Positions 1 through 11,900 of a DNA stretch of 64,000 nucleotides are shown here, piece after piece. Each line of letters starts with the position of its first letter. Position 1 is the stretch's first letter. The notes under the pieces were generated by a model that did not search any database, was not told the origin of the DNA, and saw only the letters and a list, made by a program, of their open reading frames with translations. Source of the stretch: Mesaphorura yosii (lineage: Eukaryota; Arthropoda; Collembola; Poduromorpha; Tullbergiidae); contig WIXG01000201.1 of NCBI GenBank assembly GCA_009869945.1, positions 62,001-126,000 on the forward strand, written 5' to 3'. The translations under genes were made by a program, and so were the position numbers.

Positions 1-2128
1 ACCTGCATATAATATTTTACAAGAGCAAAGTACAACTTTAATAAATTAAATGTCTCTTTGAGTTCATTTTCATATTTCTTGTACGCTCTAATCATTACAA
101 CGTGTAAGCCGTTGTTGCCTCTGCACAACAGCTGTATTAATTTCACTTTGCGAACACTCTCATGGCATTCGAGATTAGTGATATGCGCGAATGTTGTCTC
201 TGAACCCCACCGCCGCCGTCATCGCCGTAATGCTCCTCATTTAACAAAACTTTCGCTAAGTTTCTGTCTTAGTTTGAGTTTCGAGTAGACACAGACTTCT
301 GGCAGCCGGATAATAACATGCGCCGCTCTTCCCACTTTCTTCGCAGTTTGATTACAGCTTGAATTCATTCAGATGCAAAATATTATGTATTTATGCTCCT
401 GCTTTTAAACCGATGCCATTCTGAAGCATTTCTGATTTAATTCAGAGGCAAATCCTTTCAGTGGGATTCGAGCTGCTTTGATGCTGCTCCTTAAATTTAA
501 TTCCTTGACTTGACACAATCCTCGGGTGCAGCCATGCCGCAGTCACACAGTCAGACTTAAACCTTACTTAATATTTTCTGTGGTGGGGCAGGCAGGCACG
601 CAGAAATCCGGTCACCAACCTTAAACGCGATCAAGGCTTACCTTTATATCGTGTCTTCCGCTTTTCTCTGTCAAAATTCCTTTCCTTGCATGCGTCCGTC
701 AGAGTCTGGTGCCTGTGAAAAAAATAATGAAAGACGACATTAATTATTGTTGCGAGGCAGAGCATGTTTTTTGTCAAATAAAAATGGGTGCCTTGCACAG
801 AAAATAATTAATTGTGCTTTATTCCGTTAATGCGGAAAACGAGAAGTCTCAGAAATTAAACGCTCATCAAAACAGAGGCAAGAAAGCGTGGCCAGAAACC
901 TTGGTGCGATTATTCTTCGAAAATTGATTCATTTTCTTGCAGACTCCCAAATCTGTCATTATTTTTCCAGGCACGAGAGACCGCGCTGAGCAAAGAAATA
1001 ACGAGAGCCTTCGGAGAGCAATCCGAGAGAAGATTTTAAATGAAAAAGAGATTGCGATTCAAATGAAATGGAAAGAAAACACATCATAATTTATATTTGC
1101 AAACAATTGTTGAAAATGAATTAGACGACAACTTTCCACTTTCATTTGTTTGTGTGCTAACGCAAAATTTTATTAATTACGGGGGCACAAAGCATGATGA
1201 GTTCAGAGCGGCGAGGCGCCTGCAGAAAAACCGCAAAGACGAAGACACCACAGCCTCGTTTGCCTTTCGCCATTTCGGGCGAGGGGAGCGCATCGCAATG
1301 AATGGCGAATGGGATTTGCACAATTCCTGCGACATCCTAATTCAGATATTAAAAATCTGGGCAAAGGGCAAACGCAAGCGCAAACGCAATGAATTGAAAG
1401 TGGAAAGTGTCAAGCCACCACAACGCCATTCGCCATAATTCATCCCCAAACTTTTAATTTTGCATTTTGCAATTGTGAGAGAAATTGTCTCTTTAATTGG
1501 ACGTGGAGGCATTCCAAAGTTTTTTGGCCAGCTTCCATCTTCCTACGAGGCTCGCAACAACCTTTGACTCGACTCGCATTAGCCTCTGCAAGGATTACGC
1601 AATGACGGTGCGTAATTCATGCAATTTCATATGACGCTGCGGAAAATCTTTCCGAAAATTCCGAATTGGGTATTTTGTATTTTGATCTAATTAAGATAAT
1701 AAAATGAATAAACACGAATGGAAAATTAATCTCAAGCGTACTTCGCTTTAATTTCAGTTTCAGCAGAATTCGTCATCATTCGACTCAATCGCTCGGCGAA
1801 AGGAGAAAAAGACGCTGAAGTGGACGGCAGCTGAACGATTCCAGCCAAGTAGGCTCTCATTTCTAATGAAGAATCCCGAGTCTTCATAGAACAAGTTTAA
1901 TTTATTCCCAATATAACGCACGCACAATTCCACACTGCTCAACGCCGCGTCGTGTCGAATTGGTGCTTCGAAAACTGAGCATGAGCACTTTTCGATATTA
2001 AATGTGTCCACACAATGTCCCAGGAATACGAAACGTGAGCTCTGTCTTCTGCGAATTCGAACGCGAATGCGAATGGGAATCGCACTTCTTCTGAATACTG
2101 ATTACTTCTGTCTATAAAGGCCCGACAG

Positions 2129-2148
2129 GGCAAGGCAAGGCAAGGCAA
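2129..2148. repeat. Microsatellite (GGCAA)4
   Basis: Four perfect tandem copies of a pentanucleotide. Confidence 0.9.
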
Positions 2149-2676
2149 TGATGTGAGAAGAGCGAGTGTAAAAGTAAAGTAAAAGTGAGCAGTCGAGCTG
2201 GCTTAAACAATGATGCCGCCGCCAAACTCTCGTTCGTTTTTCTCGTTCACTGACTCTCTTCTTGGAGTATCATACTGGCTCCAAGAAGAGTCGCGAGTTG
2301 CATTCTGGAATCGCATTCGTTTAGTGGCAAGCAGACGACTTTCAGCACCTCATAAATTCCACGAATAAAAGCATCAAGCAGCGTGAACGAAGCGGCCAGC
2401 GCTGAGGGTAGCGACAAGTATTAAAATGAAAGTGGAGAAACAAATAAAATGCAACACTGAAATGTCAAAATGTATAAAATGTATACAAGGCCTCACAAGT
2501 TGAGGACTACCGTCTCTGCTAATGCGGACGAGTCTGTCCCAAAATTAGTCACAGTCGCATAAACAAGGTGAATGACGAATAAGTCCAAATGAGAATTACC
2601 GTGGCGAATTTTCGGTGAGGCGTCCCGCGCCGCACCCGAAGAACGACAACATTTCGCAATATTCGCGAGACACGGC

Positions 2677-2704
2677 AGTCAGTTAGTCAGTCTGTCAGTC
2701 AGCA
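2677..2704. repeat. Imperfect AGTC tetranucleotide run
   Basis: Several AGTC units are interrupted by single-base changes. Confidence 0.6.
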
Positions 2705-4222
2705 ATCACCCACCCGGCCAAATATTAAATTCTAATAATGGGATTCGATACTCTAATTTTTCGCGCACACGAACACGCACGCACTGAATTTGAATGAAGC
2801 GGAAGTCTCGACTCACGAGTCGAGTGTCGAGTGGTACTGGTTAAAATATCTACCCGCTGGGAAATACGGGAAGAGTGCAATATTATGTATGAGACAACAT
2901 TTGTACGTATTTATGGCTCGGCTGCCCGCCGCGTAGTTTCTTCCTTTTCTTCGTGCTGCAGAAGAATGTTATCATTATTGTGTTGTGCGAGCGCACTTCA
3001 TCTTGTCGAATGCACGCGCCGCATCTTTTCTCTCTGCAGCTGCAATTTACGGTGCAAGTCAAGGAGAAAGAAGTAAGGAAGAGGAAGAAAGCAAAACGCA
3101 GCGGGCTGCGTTCACGTACGCGTTTTCGACAAATTGTCAATTTGATGTTATGTTTGGCTGAACGAAATAAAGAATATTCGAAGCTGTGAGCTGCGTGCGC
3201 TCTTAAAATCGACTTCGACTGACTTCTACTTCGACATGCCTCGACTTCCAAAATGTAATCATTGATACTACGCGAGCTAAGCTACGAAATATGTACGAAA
3301 GGAGCATTCCCTAATACACAAGTACACAAATACACAATTCCAGCAATACAAGAAACAAGATCAAAGCATGATTATTGCATGGTGTGTAATATCTTTTTCT
3401 TCTCGGCAAGGCGCGCCAAGAATGCGAAGTGTCTTCCCGCAGCGCAGCAGGCAGGCAGGAGAAAAGAAAATAAACACATAAATGCCGCATTTACCAGTCG
3501 TAATGAAAGTTTGGAACTCAGTCGATTGCATTGTGATAAGATGCGAGTCGAGTTCACTAGGCTAGCTTTGGCCAGGCTGGGACTTTGAATGCGAGAAGAT
3601 TAGCTGCAAATCCACAAAAGCTAGATAAAATTCAAATCTTGGATTTGTTTGACATTTATTTCAATTACGGATATCACAATCAGCTCCTGCTTGCTTCGCA
3701 CACTCAAGGAACTCGATTCGATTTGCATTTCTCGCATCCAACAGTACGTACGATATACGAGAAGGAATACGAATTTTATAAAGTTAATTACAATTAATGC
3801 ACGGAGTACTGCGGCAGTTTTTTCAGGGTACAGTGTTCATCTTCGTGAATGAGCTTGGCAGTGTGAGCGTAAGAGACTCGGGACATGAAATAATTTAATG
3901 ATCTAATTGCGAACGGGCGAATGATTAAATGATGATGAATTTCGCAGAGCTGAGCAAAGTAGGGCACGGCAAAGCATGTTTTATTGCAACGGCAGCATTG
4001 CAATGCAACGCAATGTCGGCTCAGAAACAAAAACACAGGCAAGAATACGACTCGACTCGTCAGTTGCTTGCGCACGGATGGAATTACAGCCGTTGAATGT
4101 GCGTTTCGCATGCAATCCAGCCTGGAGTTGATTTCAACACAACTCGCTCGCTGCCACTCGCTGGTTAAATTAGGATTATGATACAGGCCACGATGGTTGT
4201 CTAATTAATAAATTGCGCTTCA

Positions 4223-4228
4223 TTTATT
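4223..4228 (-). promoter_or_regulatory. Polyadenylation signal AATAAA of the astacin gene
   Basis: The minus strand reads AATAAA about 37 bases after the stop codon, a normal place for the signal of a compact arthropod gene with a very short 3' UTR. The cleavage site is not visible. Confidence 0.6.
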
Positions 4229-4264
4229 AAGTGACTTGAATTATGGTTGTAATGCACGCGGACG

Positions 4265-4386
4265 CTACAGGATGCAGGCTCCACACGACTTGGCGCAGAA
4301 ATTCTGCATGTAGTCGCTGTAGCGGGTGCAATAATTCTTGGCCTCCCACTTGACACACTGCCTCGAGGTGTCATGACATCCCAAAC
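4265..4386 (-). other. Astacin gene coding exon 8: second ShK domain and stop
   Basis: The exon enters after acceptor GCCGTCAG| in phase 1. It encodes LGCHDTSRQCVKWEAKNYC, then FCAKSCGACIL and the stop TAG at 4267-4265. It contains six cysteines in ShK order, ending CxxxCxxC two residues before the C-terminus. Confidence 0.9.
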
Positions 4387-5990
4387 CTGACGGCGGTAGA
4401 AAACTCAGGTGAGACAGAATTAGGAATCACCGAAAGGTTTTAGATTTACCGCACAGATCACAAGTTTTCCGGCAGAAGACCGTCATAAAGACGGGATTCA
4501 CGCTGCAGTACTTGACTTTGACCAGCTCCTGGCACATTTCTTTGTCCAAGTCACGACATTGGAAGGGAATCAAGCCTGTGCATGAGACATGAGAAATTAT
4601 AGCCCTATTTTCAAACTCGCGCGCGCGCGTTCGAAAAAGTCGTCTTCATCGTCACCGTCAATCGAAGCGCGGTTTTCCTCGTCGTCGTCGTCTTCCGTCT
4701 GCGTGGAATTTGGCGCTGGTGCCAAAGCTGAAGACGAGCGTCCCAGCGGAATGACCACCGTGGACGTGTCTGTGAGCGGCGGGCTGTTTGCTCGGTCGCA
4801 ACCGTAAAATCTGTTCAGCTTGGCAATGTCAATCTGGCAATGCAATGCGAGCAGTCATCTGATTAGGGTGTGGGCATGATCGAGATTTGATTTCTTATTC
4901 TACTGATAAAAGCATTACAGGACTGACTTTCGTTAGAGCCTTCCTCTGCCCAAGGGTCGTATTTTCGTTGCCGTGCACGGGAGTCATCGTGTCCTTCGAC
5001 TTGTTTATGGCGTCCGCGTACCTTCCATAGTTCATAATCGAGTGAATGTCAAACCTCCCGTACGTCACGTTGTTGGCGTACCAGCCGTGCACCTTTTTGT
5101 ACTGCTGCCAGTATTCTAATTGCGAGATTATTTAATTAGCGGAAACAGATTAGCCGAAGCCTGTCCGACTGCACGCCCACCTTTGGGAATATTATCGTAG
5201 TTAACTGTCACATATTTGTCTCGGTCTATCCGGCTCATTTCGTGGTAAAAGCCAGCCGCGTGCATAAACTCGTGCAAGACGTGCCCAGACGACTGAATGC
5301 AACGCTCGCCCAGGTAAAAGTTCTGCCTCCCGGCCCCGTACCCGATGCCATCGCCGGCGCACAGCGACGAGTTGGGCTTGTGGAGGTACACGTAGTCGGG
5401 CTCCGTCGTCCTGACGGTTATGCGGACGCAGGACACTTTCTGGAAAGTGCTCACCGCCTTGGCGATGATGATCCGGTCCTTTTCACCTGTTTCAGCAGGC
5501 AAGCCGAGGTGTCAGACGGCCAGACCGTAAAAATACGCGGTGTTCACTTACTGAACGAATTGTCCAGCATGTACGGCACGATGCCGTTCGGCCAGGGCAC
5601 GACGCGCGCGCCGGTCGGGTTTCTGCGTTCTTTGGACTGATACTCATAGGTACCATCGTCTCCTTCACTGGAAGGTTTCTCCACTGACAGGTGCACATGA
5701 GGATTTAGATTAATGCATGGATTACGTGGTTTAGTAAGAATTAATTAATTCGTGATTGTAATTCCAAACCTAAGGTTTTAGCCTTTTCGAAAATCGAGGG
5801 GTTGAGCGGCTGGCCGGGGGTGAAGGCGCTCTTCGCTGCCTAAGAAGAGACGCCTTGATTGAAAGATTGAAAGACGATCCTATTACACATGATTATAAAA
5901 CAAAACTAAAAATTCTAAAGTTACGAGTGTCAATGTTGTGAAGACAGCCGTGAGTAAAAACGTGAGGAACCCGAACGTGCACGCTTTCAT
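4265..5990 (-). CDS. Secreted astacin-family (M12A) zinc metalloprotease with two C-terminal ShK domains, 8 coding exons
   Basis: The gene encodes a secreted zinc endopeptidase of the astacin family. Coding exons in order are 5990-5925, 5839-5770, 5683-5552, 5486-5181, 5115-4928, 4833-4656, 4575-4450 and 4386-4265; every intron is GT..AG and every junction keeps phase, giving about 395 residues. Residues 1-22 form a signal peptide (MKACTFGFLTFLLTAVF...). Residues 23-66 are a short propeptide with a GD pair at 53-54 that may be the aspartate-switch element, ending in ERR. The catalytic domain starts near NPTG (67). The zinc motif HEFMHAAGFYHE is at 161-172, followed by MSRIDRD, and the Met-turn SIMNYG is at 217-222. 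Cysteines at 109, 132, 152 and 266 match the four conserved disulfide cysteines. An acidic linker and two six-cysteine ShK domains (about 320-355 and 359-393) follow. N-glycosylation sequons lie at 128, 207, 243 and 296. All catalytic residues are present, so I infer an active enzyme. The substrate is unknown. The end of exon 6 is the only uncertain junction. Confidence 0.93.
4450..4575 (-). other. Astacin gene coding exon 7: first ShK domain
   Basis: The 126-base exon has symmetric phase 1-1 ends (acceptor ATGCACAG|, donor G|GTAAAT). It encodes FQCRDLDKEMC, then VKYCSVNP and FCRKTCDLC. The six cysteines have the ShK spacing, including the closing CxxxCxxC. ShK domains are small disulfide modules often appended to secreted proteases; here they probably serve targeting or binding. 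Confidence 0.9.
4656..4833 (-). other. Astacin gene coding exon 6: end of catalytic domain and acidic linker
   Basis: The exon begins in phase 0 with IDIAKLNRFYGC, the conserved end of the catalytic domain. A low-complexity linker follows, rich in S, T, A and P and then in D and E (TEDDDDEENRASID). The end is ambiguous. Donor G|GTGACG at 4655 leaves an 80-base intron; a weaker donor A|GTTTGA at 4616 leaves 41 bases. Both keep phase 1. I prefer 4656 because the other introns are 63-94 bases. Confidence 0.75.
4928..5115 (-). other. Astacin gene coding exon 5: Met-turn region
   Basis: The exon lies between acceptor CAATTAG| and donor AAA|GTCAGT. It starts EYWQQYKKV and contains the Met-turn SIMNYG at 5041-5024 and TLGQRKALTK near its end. 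The tyrosine of SIMNY is the family's fifth zinc ligand or transition-state residue. The family usually has histidine where this protein has asparagine. Confidence 0.93.
5181..5486 (-). other. Astacin gene coding exon 4: catalytic core with zinc-binding motif
   Basis: The longest exon (306 bases) lies between acceptor GAAACAG| and donor AAAG|GTGGGC. It encodes the first three conserved cysteines and HEFMHAAGFYHE at 5274-5239. In this motif three histidines bind zinc and the glutamate is the catalytic base. MSRIDRDKYVTVNYDNIP follows, as is standard in the family. Confidence 0.95.
5552..5683 (-). other. Astacin gene coding exon 3: end of propeptide and start of catalytic domain
   Basis: The exon lies between acceptor CTGTCAG| and donor TTCA|GTAAGT, phase 1 to phase 1. 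It encodes the acidic EGDDG stretch, a basic SKERR site and then NPTGARVVPWPNGIVPYMLD. WPNGIVPY is the usual beginning of an astacin catalytic domain (W-P-x-G-x-[IV]-P-Y). Activation cleavage after ERR is inferred from family behaviour. Confidence 0.9.
5770..5839 (-). other. Astacin gene coding exon 2: propeptide
   Basis: This 70-base exon lies between acceptor TTCTTAG| and donor G|GTTTGG. It enters in phase 0 and leaves after one base. It encodes AAKSAFTPGQPLNPSIFEK and a few more residues, which form part of the propeptide. There are no cysteines. Both flanking introns are about 85 bases. Confidence 0.85.
5925..5990 (-). other. Astacin gene coding exon 1: start codon and signal peptide
   Basis: The exon holds 22 codons from ATG at 5990-5988 to a phase-0 donor (CTC|GTAACT). 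The peptide has a basic residue at position 2 and then a hydrophobic run, which is typical of secretion. The next exon opens with AAKSAF, so signal cleavage probably falls near the junction. I chose this ATG because it is the only one that gives a signal peptide in phase with exon 2. No convincing TATA box was found upstream; a TCAGTG initiator-like match lies on the minus strand near 6131-6136. The 5' UTR was not resolved. Confidence 0.85.
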
Positions 5991-8900
5991 TTTCAATCCG
6001 CCAGCGAATCGGCCGTAAATGAAATGCCCACTTAAAAAATTTTCCTCTCCGGTATCCTTCGACGACCACCACTGGAATGGTAATCATTCGATTTCGAGTA
6101 CGCGATAAGAACATAGCAGTACTGAAAAACCACTGACCCAGATCTTGTAATTGACTTGTGCTCCTGAATTTTATGAATTTCCATTGAATAAATAAAACGG
6201 AGCCTCAGACAGAAACTTTGCAAAGAAAAACTGGCAAATAAATGCTTAATTGTCATAAAGACGACGAGACAGTTGACGGGCAATTGACAGATCAATGATC
6301 GTTGATCATTCATAAATCGCGCATTCAAATGTCATCCGCGGCATCCATTGAAAATGCTGAATCGCACACTGAGAATTTGAATCACACAGCCATCAGCCGA
6401 CAACTCAGCGCAGGCGCCAAGTTGCAGCCACAGGAAGAATGAATGTCTACCCTAATGAAGGGAGGAGACGCCAGATTGAAATTAAATTGACTCTGGTACT
6501 CTTTTTTGCATTAAATAAATCTGGCAGCAGCAGTTTCGGTCGTAATGAACAATTTTTATTAGCGCCGACCGGAAACATTAAGCGACTGACCACGCCATGT
6601 CACGCCCGCGCCGCGCAGTGCAACAATTTTATTGAATTTCATCTGCCATATTGAACAATTTGGATTTTAGTGCCGGACACATGACACACGAGACACGAGT
6701 TTATAGCTTAAAAGCACGCTGCTTTGCTTTCCTTTGTACCTTCAATTCTGCTTTCTGCATTCTGCAAAATTGCTAATCATTCACTCGCCATCTCAATGCG
6801 AGTCGTAATTCTATGCCAAATAAAAGTGTTTGTTTTTTTGCGTTCCCTAAAGCCCTAGTTTTCAAGTGACACAATAAAAATGGACTTCTTTTTACTGCAG
6901 TAATACTTGATGGACATTATTTCGCAGCCTCCGCGCGTCGCGTCGCGTTTTCGTTATTCTTGTTAACGCGACGTGCGCGTAGTGCATGTTATCGGCTGCG
7001 CTACGGTCAACTAATGCCATACCTGCCATCGTATAGACTTGTCACGGATGAAGTGTCCCGTCGGAATTGGTATTTCACTTACTGAATGACTTTGCGTGAG
7101 CGCGGGCGCGGGCCGAGCAAGCAAGCAAGCAAATGGATTGGCGGAGGGATGACGAAAGGAAGGAGCAGCAGCAGTAAAAGAAGACTAAAATGCGAAATGC
7201 GGTGGATGAAAGCATGACGGTGACAAGAGGACGAGGGAATTGTGACATTGCCATTGCGCATTATTTGGCCATAATCTTAATGCTATTGTGTCTCATGTTT
7301 GGGACACATATTTTATAAATTTTGCAGAATCTAATAATAAGGAATAAGGACACAACACTCCGCCGCCGTCGATGACGACGACTGACGGACTATTCATTCC
7401 GTCATCTATAAAACTCTGTCTGAAGACTTTCCACGCCATCCGCTCGTCAATCCGTTAAATTTTTTATAAGCCGTGTTCCGTATTTTCTGTGTACGTGCTC
7501 CGATGCGTGTGCTCTATTTTTTAATATTTCATTTTATGCTCTTGCTCTGTGTCGTATCGTGTTTTGGGCAAGGAGCTTCTTCGTCCGCCGTATTTTATAT
7601 TATCCATCCCATTGGACAATAATAAAAATGTGTAAACTGTAGATTAACATTTCCTTTACTATGATTATCCATTCTTAGACGACTGTTCTTGCCATTTTTA
7701 CTCTTCCGAGTGTATACCTTTCGTACTACAAATGTTGGCCCAACTGAAGCATGGTGTATTGCTGCTTGAAAATGCGGTGCGGCAATAAAATTTATCCAGC
7801 CTTGCCAAATGTGAAATAAGACGCGTCGGGAACAAAGCAGAGCGTCTGCGTCCGCGTAGGTCGATCGGCCAAGCCAGGAATTGAATGAATAACTCTATAA
7901 CGCACGCATGAAACTGTGAAGAGTGAAGAGGCCTCACGCACTACGGACGTTTCTGCGAAAGTGAGCAGAAAAGCATCAGCGGAGTGGCCGTAAAGAAATT
8001 TCGGTGCAACTTTCATTTCGTCCGTGCTCGTGCTCGATGATAGTTTAAAAGAAGGTCTCTGGAATCCTAATTTTTCTGCCCCTCGTCCGCCCGCGCCGCG
8101 TAAGAAATCGTAAATTCTCTTATGAACTGGGAGAAAAGAATAAAGAAAAAAATATGAAAGATTGAATTCATGAGATGAATAACTAAATATTATTAATCAG
8201 GTTTCTTCTGTCTTCGCTTTCGTCCACATCGACTCATCTGCCGTCGCTCCTCATCGTTTTGGTATGCGTGAGTGCTCAACTTATTCATTCCATGTGTTGA
8301 CTGAAATACTTTCTCTTTGTCGTAAAAGTTTTAAATAGTTTTATAATTCTGCAGGCAGAAGCACAGTATAGTCAAATGTTCTGGAGAAGTTCTCCATTTT
8401 GCCAGCACGGCTAGGCGCCGTATTGGGAATTTGCGTACGCGTTCGCAGATTCGCGCCCGCGCCGATGATGCGTTACAATGAAATTAATATCACTCGCGCT
8501 GCCACGCGCTTTGCCGAGTATCGTATCAATTTCCATCATAAATCATTTCCGAAGCGGTTCGGAATCATATTTCTTGAATCCTGTCAAACATAAAATATTT
8601 ATCAATTTGAAGTTCCTAAATACATGCCCGGAATTTCCATACTAGGCGGCGCGCGACGCGTGACTGCTCCGTGCAGAGAACGAGACACGAGACACGGTCC
8701 CAGGTGACACTCTCAGCAAGACTCCCAAGAAAGAAAAGGGAAAGGGCAAGATGACTAATTTATTATCTATTTTCTCGCCCATGGAAAAATTTTGGCGTGG
8801 CAGGCAACGAAGGCATCGCAGCCAAGCAAGTTTTTCACACGTTGAGGCCGCCGTTCACTCGCTGTCGCAGGTCGCTCGATGAATTTTTACTGAGAATCAA

Positions 8901-11900
8901 AGCACGGAGTGAAAAGAAATCACCTGGCCGTCTATACAAAGCCGTGTCGTGTCTTTTTAACTTTAATAACACATTCTCCTTCTCCACAACGCAGCACGAT
9001 GCTTCTTCGCAGGTTCCGTTTTCATTCAGCTTTCTCTCCCTCGACTCTTTTACACTTAAAACCCGCCGAGCGCGTGTGAAGAAGAATGAAACCTATTCAA
9101 CTACGCACTGCCCGAGCCTGTGCCCATGCATGAGCATAAAGTTTCTCCTCTCCTTTCATTCTCGGATACAGTACACATGGAACAAGTCAAAAGAAGAAAG
9201 AATAGATCAATTCTTTTCTCGTGCTTCTCGCGTGTCCACTTTTTCAGTTTCAGTTTTCCGTCCGAGCACTCGTAAATAAATAAAGACTCGAGTGAGCAAC
9301 TTCTTCCTGCTTCTCCCGCGCGCTTTAAGCACACATAAACGCAGGAAACTCGCACTTGGGCACGTCCGAAGATGAGAAACAGAAGGAAAATGGAAAGCAT
9401 TAAAGTATGATGTGAATGTATTCAGCGTGCGAGAGCGCGGATTTTGATGAATTGAGAGCTTGAGTAATGCTGCTCCAACAAAGATCGTGCGTGGCGTGGG
9501 GGTGTTTCGTACGTGTACGCGTAATCGCAGGCACGAAGCCTTCAAATTGGTTCGGAGAAGTGCAGCCTGGCAGAGAAGATCGGATCGATTGAATTTAATT
9601 TTTTTCAATTTCCTTGAACTCTGGCACTCACTGCACTTTTGGCGCAGACGAGTTTTCTTTTCATTCTGACAGACAGCTGCAATATTAAAAATAACCTTAC
9701 AGACACCACAACACAATGCAAAATACAATGCAACAGCAGTAAAAGCAAGCGAACCTCAGACAGACTTACTCCAGGCGGAAAATTCTCGTCCGCGTCTGCC
9801 ACATACTTTAAGCTGAGCATCTCACGTGCAGCGCGTTCACTGCGGAAAAGTCTCGTGAGTGCGTCGTCGTATTGAAAAAATCGAGAGCACACGCACAAAC
9901 ACAGTGCTGCAAAAAGCACGGTTGTTTGAATGAAGTAAATATTGCAGTTGAACGTTTTCCTCGAGGAACACAACAAAACAAAGTGGTGACCACCTTGAGA
10001 ATTGGCTGTCGACTTCTTTCTCGAACACTTATTTACCCGTTACCCCAATACTCCTGCTGCTCAGTCTTAAATTAAGTGATGTGAATACGTGCGTGTGAAA
10101 GAGAAACGAGATTTACCAAACTAAAGTCTTCCGAGGGTTCCTTAATTTACCCACTCGCCATTCCGAGTCGGGCTTACAAGCAAAATGCGAAAGAAACTGC
10201 TTGCTAGCTTGCTTCGATTGTTACTTTCCCTGCTAAGAAAAAGTACGTTGTGTCCAGCGCAAGTAGAAACCACGAGGATTTGCGGAAGTTTCGAGTTAAT
10301 TTTCGAAATCTCGCGCGAGCGGCGTGGATCGATGCGTTTGACCCACATAGATTAAGATTCTCACGTAAGGCGCCTCAGTCTGGGCCCGACCCAGCATTTA
10401 AAAGTCGAGGAGAATAAAACGTAATCTGGGAGCAGAATCGAAATGTGCAATAAAATAGATATATTGCGATACATTTTCATTGTATCCCAGAAAGCCAAGA
10501 AAATGTCATTTATTTTTCTGGGCCGTGCGCGGCGCTCGCCCGCGAAATCAGAGTTATGGCATTATTTCTTCTTCTTCTCCTCTCGGCTGACTCTGACAAA
10601 GTCAAGTCAAGTCAGGCGCACAGAAATAAACTTGCGGAATCTCCTGATTGTACTTTTATCACCAGGCGCGCGCGATGCCGCAGATGATGATGATTCTCGT
10701 GATACAAGACTCAAGACGCAAGACGTGGAGCAGAGCCGAGAAAATAAATCACGGAATTGAAGTATATATTACAGGGTTCATCCATCCCATCTTCCTCTTT
10801 CTTCGTCTACTCGTTCTCGGCACACGAGGAAAGACAGGCACATAATCGTAATTCAATAAGCCCACTACTCATGTTTTTATCCTTGTATAACTGGCGCGTC
10901 GTACGAGGCCGTACGAGCGAAGCTTTTGTGTGGCGTGACATAATAGTTCGAACACGCCACTAAACCTACATACAAATATATATGGATGAGACCTCGCCAG
11001 CAAGCACGTCAGAGCGAGTGTCCAGGATCAAATTCCGTAATGCAGCCTGCCTTCTTCGGTGCTTGAGTTCATTCAAGCACGCTGCCCTTTCAACAAAAGA
11101 ATGCTGCTACTGCTACTCGCACTGGGCAGCGGCTGGCTTGTGAGTGGTTACTGACAAGCAATTAGTCACACACGTCAATATTGTCATTTGCCAATATGCT
11201 CCCTTTCACTCTTCGCTGCTTCTATTTTGTATCGCTAATTACTATTCACGTGCCGAATTCAAAAGATTATGATAGTCGACAGTAAAATCGTTTAAAAATA
11301 ATGCCGATGCTGTAAGCTCAAGCATGAAACGCCACAGCCACAGCGTTCTGGGAATTCTTTCCGTTCGTTCTTAGAAATCAGAAAGTTGGCTGATATGTTT
11401 GAACTCTGATTCAAATTCTGGGAAGGGAGATCACACGCATCATGGCACAACAATTCAATTCATCTCAGACTTGGCCTGCCTGCCCGCCAGACTACAAGTG
11501 ACATAATAAGTATCGAATACACGCTACAGATGCCACTTTCCTGGAATCGGTGAACTTTCTCCTGCTTTCTTCTTTGCACACAACTTTTTATTTCTATTTA
11601 ATATCAAACTTCTTCTTCTTCTTGCCTTTGTTGACACACTTGTCAGCAACTTCATGGTCAATTTATTGTACGTTTGCCGTTTGCGAATCTGCAGTCCGGC
11701 ATGGCTCTGCGCTGCCAAGGTCAAAGTTCTCAGCGTTGAGCCGTTAAGGGGACGGGACGGCGAAAGTTGAACAAAACCAACTTACATCCACCGCTGCCCT
11801 GCATTGATGAGATACGTTCGCAATGCGACAGTCGAAATCCAGACTCATCTCTGCAGAAGACAAAAATTGTCAACGAAGCGCAGCACACTCTCTCGTCATT

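Larger units (their letters stand above)
1..4222. other. Stretch without a supportable gene
   Basis: All reading frames are broken by stops and the open ones are short and unlike any family I know. What is visible is four GGCAA units at 2129-2148 and an imperfect CAGT/AGTC run near 2677-2704. The region lies downstream of the astacin gene. Confidence 0.6.

Noticed and set aside
4589-4807. Plus-strand frame with a serine run
   Set aside because: It is antisense to the acidic linker exon; the serine run is the complement of the Asp/Glu-coding repeat.
5242-5640. 132-codon plus-strand open frame
   Set aside because: It lies antisense to the astacin catalytic exons 3 and 4 and crosses their intron; it is a shadow of the real gene.
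8797-9976. Cluster of frames of 100-173 codons on both strands
   Set aside because: They overlap in several frames and strands and contain no motif, signal peptide or splice logic.
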